Shown here: positions 17,993 through 28,738 of the stretch, one piece after another | Layout: each line of letters starts with the position of its first letter | Position numbering within the stretch: the first letter of the stretch is position 1 | Origin: Nitrospirota bacterium | Lineage (GTDB): Bacteria; Nitrospirota; Thermodesulfovibrionia; Thermodesulfovibrionales; Dissulfurispiraceae | NCBI GenBank assembly: GCA_015233655.1 | Contig: JADFXI010000001.1 | Location: 34,346-98,345 of the forward strand | DNA length: 64,000 nucleotides | Direction of reading: 5' to 3' | Made by a program: the position numbers and the translations under genes | Notes under the pieces: model-generated | The model's database searches: none | What the model was told of the DNA's origin: nothing | The model's input: the letters and a program-made list of their open reading frames with translations, nothing else

Positions 17993-18795
17993 TTTACAAC
18001 TACACCGGCATACCCTACAACGTGCTCATAATCACCGCTGACCTCTCCGGATGTAGCATATTTGACCAGCCTGGCTTCATGGGCCCCCAATGACTTTGCC
18101 GCGTAAAGCATTATTGTCGCCGGAATAAAACCGCACATTGAGATGTTCTTTCTTAATACGGTACTATAGAGCCCCTCGGGGTCCATACTCAGCACTTCAC
18201 TCAGGGCGAGTTTATCGAGTTCCCTGGCAGAAGTGTCAGAGATATAATGGCTCATGTCCGAACTGGCAACAACGACGACCCGGCGGCCGGAATGCTTAAC
18301 CGCCCTGGCTATGCCTTCACCGACTTGCCTGCATTCCTCTAAGGAAGCATTCATGACAGCAATAGGGATTATCTTTGCACTGACGGAATAATACGCAATA
18401 AAAGGCAACTGCACCTCAAGAGAATGTTCAAACTGATGTGCTCCGGTATCACTGGACAGCAAGGGAACTTCCGCGGCAATGGCGCCTGCCAGTACATCAT
18501 CTACGGTAAGCACTCCTGTCGGTATCTCCCACTCTCCAGAAGTCATCAGCGACAGGCGCGCACCGAGACCTGTATGGTTGGGACCGAGAAGTATGAAGGT
18601 TTCGGGAAAACTGATTGACGAGTATACGGCACCCGCCACATGGCCGGAATAAATCAATCCTGCATGGGGCGAAATGGCACCGATTACTGTTTCCTTTACG
18701 GCATCACTGCTCACATATTGTTCAACCTGGCCCTTCAACTGCGCCGGCGATCCATAATAAAACTGCCCTGCTACAGCCGGAGGCCTTCTCATCAA
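17989..18795 (-). CDS. amrB: AmmeMemoRadiSam system protein B (MEMO1 family)
   Basis: RRPPAVAGQFYYGSPAQLKGQVEQY...AISPHAGLIYSGHVAGAVYSSI...ILLGPNHTG...SSDMSHY. Confidence 0.9.
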   Translation of the reverse strand: MMRRPPAVAGQFYYGSPAQLKGQVEQYVSSDAVKETVIGAISPHAGLIYSGHVAGAVYSSISFPETFILLGPNHTGLGARLSLMTSGEWEIPTGVLTVDDVLAGAIAAEVPLLSSDTGAHQFEHSLEVQLPFIAYYSVSAKIIPIAVMNASLEECRQVGEGIARAVKHSGRRVVVVASSDMSHYISDTSARELDKLALSEVLSMDPEGLYSTVLRKNISMCGFIPATIMLYAAKSLGAHEARLVKYATSGEVSGDYEHVVGYAGVVVK

Positions 18796-20162
18796 TACCC
18801 CTCTTCTTCGGCTTCATACGATACGCCGGAGTAATCGACGAACTTGGTACTGTTCTTTAAGAAAGTCAGAACAATGGTGCCGGTGGGCCCGTTTCTTTGT
18901 TTGGCGATATCAATTTTAATGGCATTCGTGACAGCAGGGTTATTCTTGACCTGTTCGCTGTCTCTATAAATAAATATAATGACATCCGCATCTTGTTCAA
19001 TTGCGCCCGATTCCCTGATATCGGCTAACGTCGGTTTGTTGCCTGTGCGCTGCTCCACCGCCCTGTTAAGCTGGCTTAAGGCGATCACAGGTATTTTCAA
19101 TTCCTTTGCCAGCGCCTTCAGCGAGCGGGAAATTTCAGAGATCTCCTGCTCCCGGCGCTCGAAGTTGCCCCGGCTCCTCATGAGCTGAAGGTAGTCTACC
19201 ACTATGAGGCTCAGACCACGGTGCTCCAACTTGAGCCTCCTCGCCTTCGCCCTTATTTCGAGCACTGTCAAAGCGGAAGAATCATCAATGAATATAGGAG
19301 CTTCCGACAGACGTCCCGCAGCGCTGGTCAGCTTGGGCCAATCGTTCTTATTGATAAAACCCTTCCTGACTTGCGCGGAATCCACCATACTTTCGGCGCA
19401 AAGCATTCTCATGGCCAGCTGTTCCTTGGACATTTCCAAGCTGAATATGGCCACCGGCTCTCTCATTTCTATACCGACATGCTGGGCCACATTCAGCGCG
19501 AACGCGGTTTTACCCATACCTGGCCGGCCCCCGATAATAATGAGTTCGCCAGGCTGAAAGCCCGCAGTCAGTTCATCAAGGTCCTTAAATCCGCTCGGCA
19601 CTCCGGTGATAGTCTCTTTCTTGCTATAGAGGTGTTCAATCATTTTGAAGGTGTCTTTGACCACATCCTTCATTGCGGAAAATGACACCCTGGTCCTCTT
19701 ATCCGCAATATCGAAGATCACCTTTTCAGCATAATCAACCATATCATCCGCATCGAGATCATCCTCATAGACTTTTGTATTAATATGGGTCGCGGTCTGA
19801 ATAAGCGCCCTCAAAAGGGCTTTTTCGCGGACTATCTTCGCGTGGTGCCGTATATTGGCGGAGGTCGGGATACTGTTGGCAAGCGTCGAAAGATAAGCTA
19901 TGCCCCCAACTGCATCCAGTTCATTTGTTTTTCTCAGGTAATCGGTGATTGTTATGATATCGATGGGCTCATTTCTGTTAAAGAGTTCGAGCATCGAATT
20001 ATACAGGCGTCTGTGTGATTCTCTGTAGAAATCATCGGCAGACAGCATTTCAAGGGCCCTGGGCAGGGCCTCATTGTCGAAAATAATGGCGCCTAGTACC
20101 GACTGTTCTGCCTCTATATTCTGTGGAGGCAATTTGTCTATGCTGACTCCGGCATCCCGCAT
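18792..20162 (-). CDS. dnaB: Replicative DNA helicase DnaB
   Basis: KLPPQNIEAEQSVLGAIIFDNEAL...GELIIIGGRPGMGKTAFALN...IEQDADVIIFIYRD. Confidence 0.97.
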   Translation of the reverse strand: MRDAGVSIDKLPPQNIEAEQSVLGAIIFDNEALPRALEMLSADDFYRESHRRLYNSMLELFNRNEPIDIITITDYLRKTNELDAVGGIAYLSTLANSIPTSANIRHHAKIVREKALLRALIQTATHINTKVYEDDLDADDMVDYAEKVIFDIADKRTRVSFSAMKDVVKDTFKMIEHLYSKKETITGVPSGFKDLDELTAGFQPGELIIIGGRPGMGKTAFALNVAQHVGIEMREPVAIFSLEMSKEQLAMRMLCAESMVDSAQVRKGFINKNDWPKLTSAAGRLSEAPIFIDDSSALTVLEIRAKARRLKLEHRGLSLIVVDYLQLMRSRGNFERREQEISEISRSLKALAKELKIPVIALSQLNRAVEQRTGNKPTLADIRESGAIEQDADVIIFIYRDSEQVKNNPAVTNAIKIDIAKQRNGPTGTIVLTFLKNSTKFVDYSGVSYEAEEEGY

Positions 20163-20234
20163 TGTTACACCAACTTTTTAATTCAGTGACACGGAGACCC
20201 GGTGATCAGTCCCGGCGTCTCCGCGTCGATGTCA

Positions 20235-20690
20235 TTATTGTGCGTCCGCTTCACTTACCACCTGGACCGTAAACTGTGCCGAGACCTCAGGATGGATTTT
20301 AACATTCACCGAGTAATTACCAAGCCTCTTGATCGGCTCTTCCAGGACAATCCTCTTCCTGTCGATATCCAGACCCTCTTTCTTAAGGGCTTCGGCGAGA
20401 TCCATGGCTGTCACAGAACCGAAAAGTTTATCTTCCTCTCCGGACTTGGCTTTAATGGTGATAGTGGTGGCGGTTATCTTAGCAGCAAGATCTTCAGCTC
20501 CGGATTTGGCCTTCTTGACAATTTCCTGTATCTTCTTCTTTTCATGCTCCAGGGCCTTTACATTCTTTGGGTTCGCCTCCAGGGCCAATCCCCGCGGCAG
20601 CAGAAAATTGCGTGCGTAGCCATCCTTAACAGACAGCATTTCCCCTATGTGGCCCAAGTCTTTAACATCCTCTCTGAGAATAACCTTCAT
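20235..20690 (-). CDS. rplI: 50S ribosomal protein L9
   Basis: [43 protein letters not shown]. Confidence 0.97.
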   Translation of the reverse strand: MKVILREDVKDLGHIGEMLSVKDGYARNFLLPRGLALEANPKNVKALEHEKKKIQEIVKKAKSGAEDLAAKITATTITIKAKSGEEDKLFGSVTAMDLAEALKKEGLDIDRKRIVLEEPIKRLGNYSVNVKIHPEVSAQFTVQVVSEADAQ

Positions 20691-20826
20691 AAAAAACGTC
20701 TCCTTTCGATGACAATTTGCTTTAGTTCAATAGTATAAACGATTATGACTAAAAATGGGAAATGGTTATGTTTCAGGCCGGCAACGAGACCGTAATGTGA
20801 CCTAAGACCAATTTTACTCTGGATAG

Positions 20827-22260
20827 TCAGTCAGCCAACGATTCATAATTCAGGGACTCTTTCAATTTCTTCATGGCCCTGACCTGTATTTGCCTGACGC
20901 GCTCCCTCGTAACTTCAAATTCCTCGCCCACATCCAGAAGCGTCAGGGGGGTGGTTTCACCTATGCCAAAACGTTTTCTAAGGACCAGTTCGGCCCTCGG
21001 CGGCAGTTTACAAAGGGCGCTGTCAATGACTGTTTCGAGTTCTTTCTGCATGGCCAGTTCAAGTGGCGACTGACTTGACACGTCCTCAATAAAGTCTTTC
21101 AGCAAGGTGTCTTCTTCACCTCTCACGGGCGTGTCGATCGAGACCGGTTCTCTCGCTATTTTCAGGACGTAATTGACTTTATCAGTGGTCATGCCGGTCC
21201 GTTCTGCTATCTCTTCCGGCGTGGGTTCCACTCCAAATTCTCGTACAAACCCCCAGGTCGCATTGTTCACCCTGTTTATACTGTCAATCATGTGCACAGG
21301 TATTCTGATTGTCCTCGACTGATCTGCGATAGCCCTGATGACGGCCTGCCGTATCCACCAGGTAGCGTAGGTGCTGAATCTATAGCCACGACGGTATTCA
21401 AACTTGTCCACCGCTCTCATCAGGCCGATATTCCCTTCCTGGATAAGGTCTCCAAGGTCCAATCCTCTCCCCATATAATGTTTAGCGACACTGACCACGA
21501 GCCTGAGGTTGGATTCGACAAGCTGTCCCTTTGCATTGCCGAGTCCGGCTTCGGCTTCTTTAAGTTCTTCGACAGACTCCTTTATATCGGCACAACGCAT
21601 TCCAACAGCTCTTTCCAATATGCTGATTTCATTCCTCCGCTGCCTTTTACTGCCGGAACCCTGGCGCTCAAAACTCTCCGACAGCTTTTTAAATTCCCCC
21701 GAAAAACTATCTATCACTCCGTCTTTCAGTTTAAGTTCAAGCACTTTTTTAATAATACGCCGGGCTTCGACCTGTAGAAGCTTTGAATCTCCGGCTTTTT
21801 GTCTTCTTGCTTTCACGCTATTATCGATAGACCCGATAATCCTCAAGACCCTTTTTCTCTCTCGCTTGATTTCTTCTTCCGTCAGGTTTTCAGTGTCCTG
21901 AATTAAATCTGCGAGCGCCACCTCTTCTTTTTTAATCAGCCGTATCAGGGTCACAAGTTTTTCGAGAACAAAAGGAATGGTAAAAACAATGCTGAATATC
22001 TTGAATTTATACGCTTCTATACGCTTGGCAAGCGCTACTTCCCCGTCTTTGCTGAGCAGCACTCCGGCACCTATGCCTTTCAGGTATGTCTTCAGAGGAT
22101 TATACTCCTGATCCATATGTACTGCAGCAGCTTCAGCATCCGCCACTGAGGCGTTTTCATCACTTTGACCGCTGTCAGTTCCGGTAATGACATAATCCAT
22201 GTCATACTCATCACGGCCCTCTTCTGTTGTATCAAACTGCCTCTTAATAATTGTTTTCAT
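20827..22260 (-). CDS. rpoD: Sigma-70 family RNA polymerase sigma factor (primary/RpoD type)
   Basis: [78 protein letters not shown]...[22 protein letters not shown]. Confidence 0.9.
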   Translation of the reverse strand: MKTIIKRQFDTTEEGRDEYDMDYVITGTDSGQSDENASVADAEAAAVHMDQEYNPLKTYLKGIGAGVLLSKDGEVALAKRIEAYKFKIFSIVFTIPFVLEKLVTLIRLIKKEEVALADLIQDTENLTEEEIKRERKRVLRIIGSIDNSVKARRQKAGDSKLLQVEARRIIKKVLELKLKDGVIDSFSGEFKKLSESFERQGSGSKRQRRNEISILERAVGMRCADIKESVEELKEAEAGLGNAKGQLVESNLRLVVSVAKHYMGRGLDLGDLIQEGNIGLMRAVDKFEYRRGYRFSTYATWWIRQAVIRAIADQSRTIRIPVHMIDSINRVNNATWGFVREFGVEPTPEEIAERTGMTTDKVNYVLKIAREPVSIDTPVRGEEDTLLKDFIEDVSSQSPLELAMQKELETVIDSALCKLPPRAELVLRKRFGIGETTPLTLLDVGEEFEVTRERVRQIQVRAMKKLKESLNYESLAD

Positions 22261-22516
22261 TTTGCCTCCTGCTGATGCCGTTTATGATTGTCATCAATAT
22301 TAATCAGGATGAATTACCTCCGCTTTCTCGATATTAAGATAACACAAATAATTAATTGTTGTCATCATAATTATTGCTAGTGGTACAGTCTGTTAGACGT
22401 GGCCCTACTGGAACAGGTAAACGCACCTGACATTGTGTCTTCCCGATGGTATAATCATTTCAGTAGTCAAAAGTCTATTGACGCATTCATTATCTGAATA
22501 AAAGGAGATTTCCGCT

Positions 22517-23023
22517 ATGCCATCACCCGAAGCCGCTCAATTAGCCGAAGCAATTCGTTTCACAGCAGAAGAGATCAAGAGACTCTATGAAGGCATTGAT
22601 GAAAAAACGGCCTCTGCCGCACCTGCGGGCCGGTGGTCCCCAAAACAGATACTCTCACACCTTTGCGGCCCTGAAGGAGTCGGCTATATGCCGCTCATTA
22701 GGGCTTTCCTTGAGCAGGATACCCCTCGTCTGGATCTCGATGCCGGCAATCCTTTCTTCTCTGAAAAGCGTTCTCACATGACTGTAACAGATCTTGTGTC
22801 GGAATTTGAGAATGAATACAGCAACATGGCCGATCTAGTCTCAGGTTTATCAGTAGAGCAGCTTAGCAGGAAGGCCCATATCCCTTTCCTGAAAGAAACT
22901 CCACTGGGCGAATATCCCACCTTGGCAACGTGGATTAAAGCGCTGGGGGAGCGCCATGTCGTCTCTCATATTGACCATTTACGGGAGATCATGGAGGCAC
23001 TTGATGCAGCAAAGAGCTCTTGA
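22517..23023 (+). CDS. DinB-family / damage-inducible-like four-helix protein
   Basis: AEAIRFTAEEIKRLYEGIDEKTASAAPAGRWSPKQILSHLCGPEG...LGERHVVSHIDHLREI. Confidence 0.7.
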   Translation: MPSPEAAQLAEAIRFTAEEIKRLYEGIDEKTASAAPAGRWSPKQILSHLCGPEGVGYMPLIRAFLEQDTPRLDLDAGNPFFSEKRSHMTVTDLVSEFENEYSNMADLVSGLSVEQLSRKAHIPFLKETPLGEYPTLATWIKALGERHVVSHIDHLREIMEALDAAKSS

Positions 23024-23337
23024 CGAACAGACGATACGGAGCTAGAATATAATTAAGAAAAGGATTGATACGCGATAAATACACTGGAGCCATACGTGGG
23101 AAAGGGATATCCGTTACCACAACGGTAAGCGACCTTGAGGGTCCAACGAAAAATCCATCCCCGTGTGGTTCTATTAGTTTTATCCTCACCGGCTATGGCT
23201 GTCTCCCTCTGCTACACGATTTGACTTCAGCAACAAGACTGCTAAAATATTAAGTATAAGGGCTTGAGTATGGCTTAGCAGCCGCGTTTAAGCAGTTTGA
23301 AACAAGTGCCGGACGATGGGTTGATTGAGAAGAACAT

Positions 23338-24450
23338 ATGGGCGTCTGTTCGTTAAAATGTTCCATTAAAGATATATTTTCTGCAGCAGGAATCAATATA
23401 AACGGAACAAATCCTTTCGACATCCGCATCAATGACGCGCGGTTTTATAAACAGGTGACCAGGGACGGCAGCCTGGGCCTCGGAGAATCATATATAGAGG
23501 GATGCTGGGACTGCGAAAGTCTTGATGGTTTTTTCTACCGGCTGATGGCCTCTGATGCCGAAGACAAGGTTAAAAAGAATTGGGGATTGATCATCAGGTC
23601 TGTAATCTGTAATGTGAACAACAGATCGAGGGCCTTTCAGATCGGGGAACGGCATTATGATATGGGGAACGAACTCTATCAGAATATGCTCGACAAAAGG
23701 ATGACCTATAGCTGCGGGTACTGGGAAACGGCAAAGAATCTCGATGAGGCCCAGGAAGCCAAAATGGATTTGATATGCAGAAAACTCTCGCTCCAACCGG
23801 GTGACAGGATTCTCGACATCGGCTGCGGATGGGGAAGTTTCGTAAAATATGCGTCAGAAAAATACGGTGTCAAGGCAGTCGGCATAACTGTCTCAAGAAA
23901 CCAGGCAGTTTTTGCGAAAGAGATGTGCGCAGGGCTACCGGTCGAAATCAGGTTGCAGGACTACCGTGAACTCGATGAAAAGTTTGATCACATCGTTTCT
24001 GTCGGGATGTTCGAACACGTCGGATACAAGAATTACCGGACTTATATGGAAACTGCCGGCAAGTGCCTGGAGGACGGGGGGCTTTTCCTGCTGCATACCA
24101 TCGGGGAAAGCTGCTCTAAGGTCGCTTTTGAGCCGTGGGTCGATAAATATATCTTCCCCAACTCGCTTATACCATCAGTGAGGCAGATAAGCGCCGCCAT
24201 AGAAAAAATATTTGTAATAGAAGACCTGCACAATTTTGGCTTTCATTACTATCCCACCCTTGTCTCGTGGTTCAATAACTTCAACAGGAACTGGGACGTA
24301 CTGAAAGAGCATTACAATGACCGGTTTTATCGCATGTGGAAATACTATCTTTTGAGCTGCGCGGGCACCTTCCGCGCCCGCTGTCTTCAAGTCTGGCAGA
24401 TTGTGCTCTCAAAAAAAGGAGTCCCCGGAGGATACAGCCACGTCCGCTAA
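23338..24450 (+). CDS. cfa: Cyclopropane-fatty-acyl-phospholipid synthase
   Basis: FQIGERHYDMGNELYQNMLDKRMTYSCGYWETAKNLDEAQEAKMDLICRKLSLQPGDRILDIGCGWGSFVKYASEKYGVKAVGITVSRNQ. Confidence 0.95.
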   Translation: MGVCSLKCSIKDIFSAAGININGTNPFDIRINDARFYKQVTRDGSLGLGESYIEGCWDCESLDGFFYRLMASDAEDKVKKNWGLIIRSVICNVNNRSRAFQIGERHYDMGNELYQNMLDKRMTYSCGYWETAKNLDEAQEAKMDLICRKLSLQPGDRILDIGCGWGSFVKYASEKYGVKAVGITVSRNQAVFAKEMCAGLPVEIRLQDYRELDEKFDHIVSVGMFEHVGYKNYRTYMETAGKCLEDGGLFLLHTIGESCSKVAFEPWVDKYIFPNSLIPSVRQISAAIEKIFVIEDLHNFGFHYYPTLVSWFNNFNRNWDVLKEHYNDRFYRMWKYYLLSCAGTFRARCLQVWQIVLSKKGVPGGYSHVR

Positions 24451-24514
24451 GTGCCCGGTTTGTTACGATAATGAAGATGTGATAATAAAGATATTTGATT
24501 GACCCCTAAACATA

Positions 24515-25321
24515 TCATCGCAATCCCCGCTGACGTACCGCTTCGTATAGGCTAATGGATGCAGCCATAGCCACATTGAGGCTTTCAGCCCTGCCGATTA
24601 CCGGAATTTTAAGAAGCAGCTCAGCCTTATTCAGCAAATTGGCCCCAATGCCATGAGCTTCATTGCCGAATATAATCGCTGCAGGCCCCCGGAAGTCTGT
24701 TTCGTATAAAGACTTTGAGGCGCGGACATCCGCTGCATACAACCTGATATGCCGCTCCGCCAAGAAGCCGACTATTTCTTCCACGCCTGTCTCAGGCAGC
24801 ACAGGCAAGGCAAAAATACTTCCGGCTGACGCCCTCACGGCCTTGGGCATAAAAGGATCGCATGTGCCCGGAGTCAGCAGTACCGCGTCCGCACCAGAGG
24901 CATCTGCTACACGCACTATTGTTCCGATATTGCCGGGGTCGCTTATCCCGTCACACACAATCAGCATTGGGACCGCTTTGAGGGGAATGGCATCAAGGGA
25001 CGGCACATTAAGGGAAATCACGGCGACTATGCCCTGCGGAGTTTCAGTATCTGAGAGCTTATCGATCACCTTTTTCGATGCCCTGATCGTCTGAACAGTC
25101 GTTTCTTTAAGCCGATCCATCAGCCTCCGGCCCTGTTCCGAGTTAATTAAATGTTCTGCAAAAAAAACACGCTCCACAACAGCGGCAGGGCAAGAAAGCG
25201 CCATATCGACAAGATGAACGCCCTCTATGACAAAAGAAGACCCGACACCCCTCTTTTCTTTTGTTCGCAAAACTTCCTTGATCAATGGATTTGCGGTGCT
25301 TGTTATCAGCGGGTGACTCAT
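24515..25321 (-). CDS. TrmH/SpoU family RNA 2'-O-methyltransferase
   Basis: LIVCDGISDPGNIGTIVRVADASGADAVLLT...AAIIFGNEAHGI...IPVIGRAESLNVAMAASISLYEAVRQR. Confidence 0.92.
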   Translation of the reverse strand: MSHPLITSTANPLIKEVLRTKEKRGVGSSFVIEGVHLVDMALSCPAAVVERVFFAEHLINSEQGRRLMDRLKETTVQTIRASKKVIDKLSDTETPQGIVAVISLNVPSLDAIPLKAVPMLIVCDGISDPGNIGTIVRVADASGADAVLLTPGTCDPFMPKAVRASAGSIFALPVLPETGVEEIVGFLAERHIRLYAADVRASKSLYETDFRGPAAIIFGNEAHGIGANLLNKAELLLKIPVIGRAESLNVAMAASISLYEAVRQRGLR

Positions 25322-26181
25322 AATGATATTTTAAATGGAGAAGGGATGAACGTGATAATAAATATAGCCAGTGACACTAATCCTATAACAGTCCTTCGGG
25401 GGTCTAGAGGCGTTTCCCAGTAGAGCACCGGAGGGTGCTTGATTCCAAGTACAAGCATAAGAATTGCCCAAACGAGCCAGCCTTCCCAGCCTGAAAAACC
25501 GAGCAATGACGACAGCCCCAGCACAGCCAGCACCACTACCAGAATTCGCGAAACATGGCGGTGCCGCTCTCCCAGCATGGCGTAGGCGATGTGCCCTCCG
25601 TCGAGCTGGCCGATTGGTATAAGGTTGAGCGATGTCACAAAAAGCCCTATCCAGCCCGCAAAAGCGATGGGATGGAGCAGAATGTCATAGTGCTCAGGAG
25701 TCGGACCCAGCACAATACGGGAAAGAAAAGAAAACAGAAGAGAGTCGCCCAAGGACAGCGCGCCATCACCCGCCGCGGCGGGAGGCAACGGTATTACCTT
25801 TGACAAGCTGAGTCCTATAATGCACGCCGCAACAGATACGACAAAACCTGCTATGGGTCCTGACGCGCCTATGTCGATCAGCGCCTTCCGCGTAATAATA
25901 GGAGACTTCATTTTTATAAACGCGCCAAAAGTCCCGAAGATCGAAGGCGCAGGGATGAAATATGGCAGGGTTGCTACAGTGTGGTTCTTCTTTGACGCAA
26001 AATAATGAGACAGTTCATGGCATAGAAGTATGGTCATCAGCGTCCCTGCAAAGGGCAACCCCTCAATAATTCTGCCGGGATGTTTAATAATATTGATTCC
26101 CTGCTGAAGAGCGCCGGCAGACAACGTCGAAAGACAGGTAAGGAAAAACAGAATTATGTGAAGATACGGTATTTTCTTCAT
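25318..26181 (-). CDS. Site-2 protease family (M50) membrane metalloprotease
   Basis: MTILLCHELSHYFASKKNHTVATLPYFIPAPS (HELSH), NLIPIGQLDGGHIAYAMLGERHR. Confidence 0.93.
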   Translation of the reverse strand: MKKIPYLHIILFFLTCLSTLSAGALQQGINIIKHPGRIIEGLPFAGTLMTILLCHELSHYFASKKNHTVATLPYFIPAPSIFGTFGAFIKMKSPIITRKALIDIGASGPIAGFVVSVAACIIGLSLSKVIPLPPAAAGDGALSLGDSLLFSFLSRIVLGPTPEHYDILLHPIAFAGWIGLFVTSLNLIPIGQLDGGHIAYAMLGERHRHVSRILVVVLAVLGLSSLLGFSGWEGWLVWAILMLVLGIKHPPVLYWETPLDPRRTVIGLVSLAIFIITFIPSPFKISL

Positions 26182-27542
26182 ACAATTTCTGCCTTCAGGT
26201 CATAATCGTAAGCATCGGTGATTTCAACTGTAACCACATCGCCGACTTTTACAGCGGGTCGTCTTCCTTTATCTTTCTGACCGGCGCTGACTTTTGCTTT
26301 TTCAATAATGACAACTCCATCAATCTCTGGAGTGTGTGAATACAGACGTGCCAGCGTAACGTCTTCCGCGCCTTCGTCAATAATGGCCCTGAACCGCCTG
26401 CCGACCAACTCCCTGTTTAACTCAAGAGATATCAGCGACTGGTGCTTCATGATCTCTTCAAACCTTCTGCGTTTCACATTTTCAGGCACCTGTCCTTTAA
26501 GCCCGGCAGATGGGGTACCCTCTTCCTTTGAGAAGATAAAGGCCCCAAGCCTGTCAAAACGCATCTCTTCGATAAAATCAATAAGCCCCTTAAAGTCCTC
26601 TTCTGTCTCCCCTGGAAAACCTGTGATAAAAGTAGTCCTGAGGGCGACACCCGGTATATGACGGCGCAGTGTTCTTATAAGTTTGCGATATTCATTGCGC
26701 GTGCCCCTGCGTCCCATGAGCCTTAATATTTTGTCCTCTGAATGTTGCAGCGGGATATCGAGGTATTTCTGTATCTTGTCCTCGGCCGCAATGCATTCGA
26801 TAAGGTCCTTACTTATTGCAGTTGGGTAGAGGTACAAAAGACGAATGTAAAAATCACCCGGCAGAGCTGCGAGGTCCCGCAACAGAGAGACGAGACCGTA
26901 CCCGTCAAACTCCTTACCGTAATTCGTAATGTCCTGGGCCACGAGAATTAGTTCCCTTACTCCCGCATTTATGTATTCGCGTGCCTCAGCAATTATTAAT
27001 TCAGGCCGGATACTCCTGAATGCACCGCGTATGGAAGGTATCACACAAAACGTGCATTTTTTATCGCATCCTTCAGCGATTTTAAGGTAAGCGTGGGAAA
27101 GAGAAGCAACAGGGGACGTGCTGCAGGATTTAGTTGGACCCGATTTTCCCTCTGAACTCTGACTCCTGAACTCCGGCATCTGCTTCTTGCAATATTCAAT
27201 GATCCGAGCTTCCTCACCAACCCCCCAGATGCCGTCAATTTCAGGGATCTCTTTCAACAGTTCATCTCTATATCTGGCGGCAAGACATCCGAACACTACC
27301 AGCTTTCTGCCGCTTTCTTTCATCTGTGCAAGCCTGAGAACTTCCTCTATTGACTCTTCCTTCGCATCTTTTATAAATCCGCACGTATTCACGAGCATAA
27401 TATCGGCATCATCCGCATTTTCCACCGCGACAAAACCTTCAGCTGTAAAGGCCCCTGCCAAATGCCCTGAGTCGACAGTGTTTTTGGGACAGCCGAGTGT
27501 TGTAATGTGTATTTTTGCAGGTGCAGGAATTATTTTAGACAT
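26178..27542 (-). CDS. rimO: Ribosomal protein S12 methylthiotransferase RimO
   Basis: ITTLGCPKNTVDSGHLAGAF...LKIAEGCDKKCTFCVIPSIRGAFRSI; TRAM-like C-terminus. Confidence 0.94.
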   Translation of the reverse strand: MSKIIPAPAKIHITTLGCPKNTVDSGHLAGAFTAEGFVAVENADDADIMLVNTCGFIKDAKEESIEEVLRLAQMKESGRKLVVFGCLAARYRDELLKEIPEIDGIWGVGEEARIIEYCKKQMPEFRSQSSEGKSGPTKSCSTSPVASLSHAYLKIAEGCDKKCTFCVIPSIRGAFRSIRPELIIAEAREYINAGVRELILVAQDITNYGKEFDGYGLVSLLRDLAALPGDFYIRLLYLYPTAISKDLIECIAAEDKIQKYLDIPLQHSEDKILRLMGRRGTRNEYRKLIRTLRRHIPGVALRTTFITGFPGETEEDFKGLIDFIEEMRFDRLGAFIFSKEEGTPSAGLKGQVPENVKRRRFEEIMKHQSLISLELNRELVGRRFRAIIDEGAEDVTLARLYSHTPEIDGVVIIEKAKVSAGQKDKGRRPAVKVGDVVTVEITDAYDYDLKAEIV

Positions 27543-27734
27543 GAACTATATGCTTTACCGGTTTTATTGGAACAATCTTGGAGGTATCCATCTCCCTTAA
27601 AATATTTGCTTATTTATATTATATCAAACGTTCGTCCGAATTTGCCCCTTTACTCCGCATCACACGGTGTTAACGTGTGTGAGCAGCCTTATCAAGCACC
27701 TCAGCAGCCTATTGGTTCAGGCTTTTCCCTGACG

Positions 27735-28634
27735 CTACTTGCCTATGAGCTTCGCTATTACGGTTTTCATGAATTTCCATGTATTGGGATCATACCAGAG
27801 AGAGCAATTGCTAAAAGAAACCTCGAGATGAGGCCCTGTCAGAAACACTTTCCCGCTGCCGTAATTAAACATTACCATTGCACCGTAGCCGTCACTTGGG
27901 GCACCTACCGATGGATATGTTCCCAGAACTGTAACGTTTTGACCAGAACCGTATAAAGGGATAAAAAAAGGTCCGCCATAATATAACACGTTTAATGTGG
28001 GATTAATGTCGGGCAATGCAGTAGTGTTAATATTAATTGTAGTCATAGCAGCCCCTTCGGTTATTGACGTCGAGCAATTTGTCAGGGAATACCACCCCTT
28101 AATATGGGGGATGACCCCTGCACTAATGCCACTAAATAAGTTTAATGGATAATAATATGCATTTACAGGACTTTGGAAATCCACAGTCCACATTACTATA
28201 CTGGAAGCTAAATAAGCCCCTGCGCATATACCAAAATACCCTCCGCCATTGCTGACAAAGTTTCTAATATTTTCAAAACCATTATAATTTATTAAATAAT
28301 TGTACCCCCCGGCCCATCCGCCGCCCACTATTATCATCTTATAAAGTGAATTTAAATTAGGTGTAGCGTTTAGTTCATCAGGAGTTATTTGTTCATATGT
28401 ATAGCCATAATACGAAAGCATGGACTCAATAGCTAACAGCCCATCCATCCAGGTCCCACCGCCTTGATAACCGGTATCATTATAAACGGCAACGTCAGCG
28501 CCAGTTAACGCTCTGCTATTTGATGGAGATAAAATAAAAACAAAAGAACAACAAAATATTATTAATAATTGCATTTTGCTTTTATATGAATGTCTTATAA
28601 CAGTATGCATTATTGAAATTGTATTACCCAACAT
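27735..28634 (-). CDS. Secreted BPL_N-like / class I glutamine-amidotransferase-like protein
   Basis: Signal-peptide-like N-terminus; ADVAVYNDTGYQGGGTW...MIIVGGGWAGGYNYLINYNGFENIRNFVSNGGGYFGICAGAYLAS (nucleophile elbow GICAGA). Confidence 0.72.
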   Translation of the reverse strand: MLGNTISIMHTVIRHSYKSKMQLLIIFCCSFVFILSPSNSRALTGADVAVYNDTGYQGGGTWMDGLLAIESMLSYYGYTYEQITPDELNATPNLNSLYKMIIVGGGWAGGYNYLINYNGFENIRNFVSNGGGYFGICAGAYLASSIVMWTVDFQSPVNAYYYPLNLFSGISAGVIPHIKGWYSLTNCSTSITEGAAMTTININTTALPDINPTLNVLYYGGPFFIPLYGSGQNVTVLGTYPSVGAPSDGYGAMVMFNYGSGKVFLTGPHLEVSFSNCSLWYDPNTWKFMKTVIAKLIGK

Positions 28635-28738
28635 AAAACCTCCTTCTTAATAGGATATTCTTAATAATGCCATGTTTCGTAATAATGTTTTTAACTTCGT
28701 CCGGCAATGCGCAGCCCTGCAATTAAACATGCTATTTT

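Noticed and set aside
17989-18795. AmmeMemoRadiSam protein B as part of a complete AMMECR1-Memo-radical SAM system
   Set aside because: Only the B (Memo) component is present here; the A and radical SAM partners are not in the window, so no system call is made.
23024-23337. Intergenic region before cfa considered for a riboswitch or ncRNA
   Set aside because: Short ORFs and some dyads only; no recognisable conserved RNA motif and no strong terminator.
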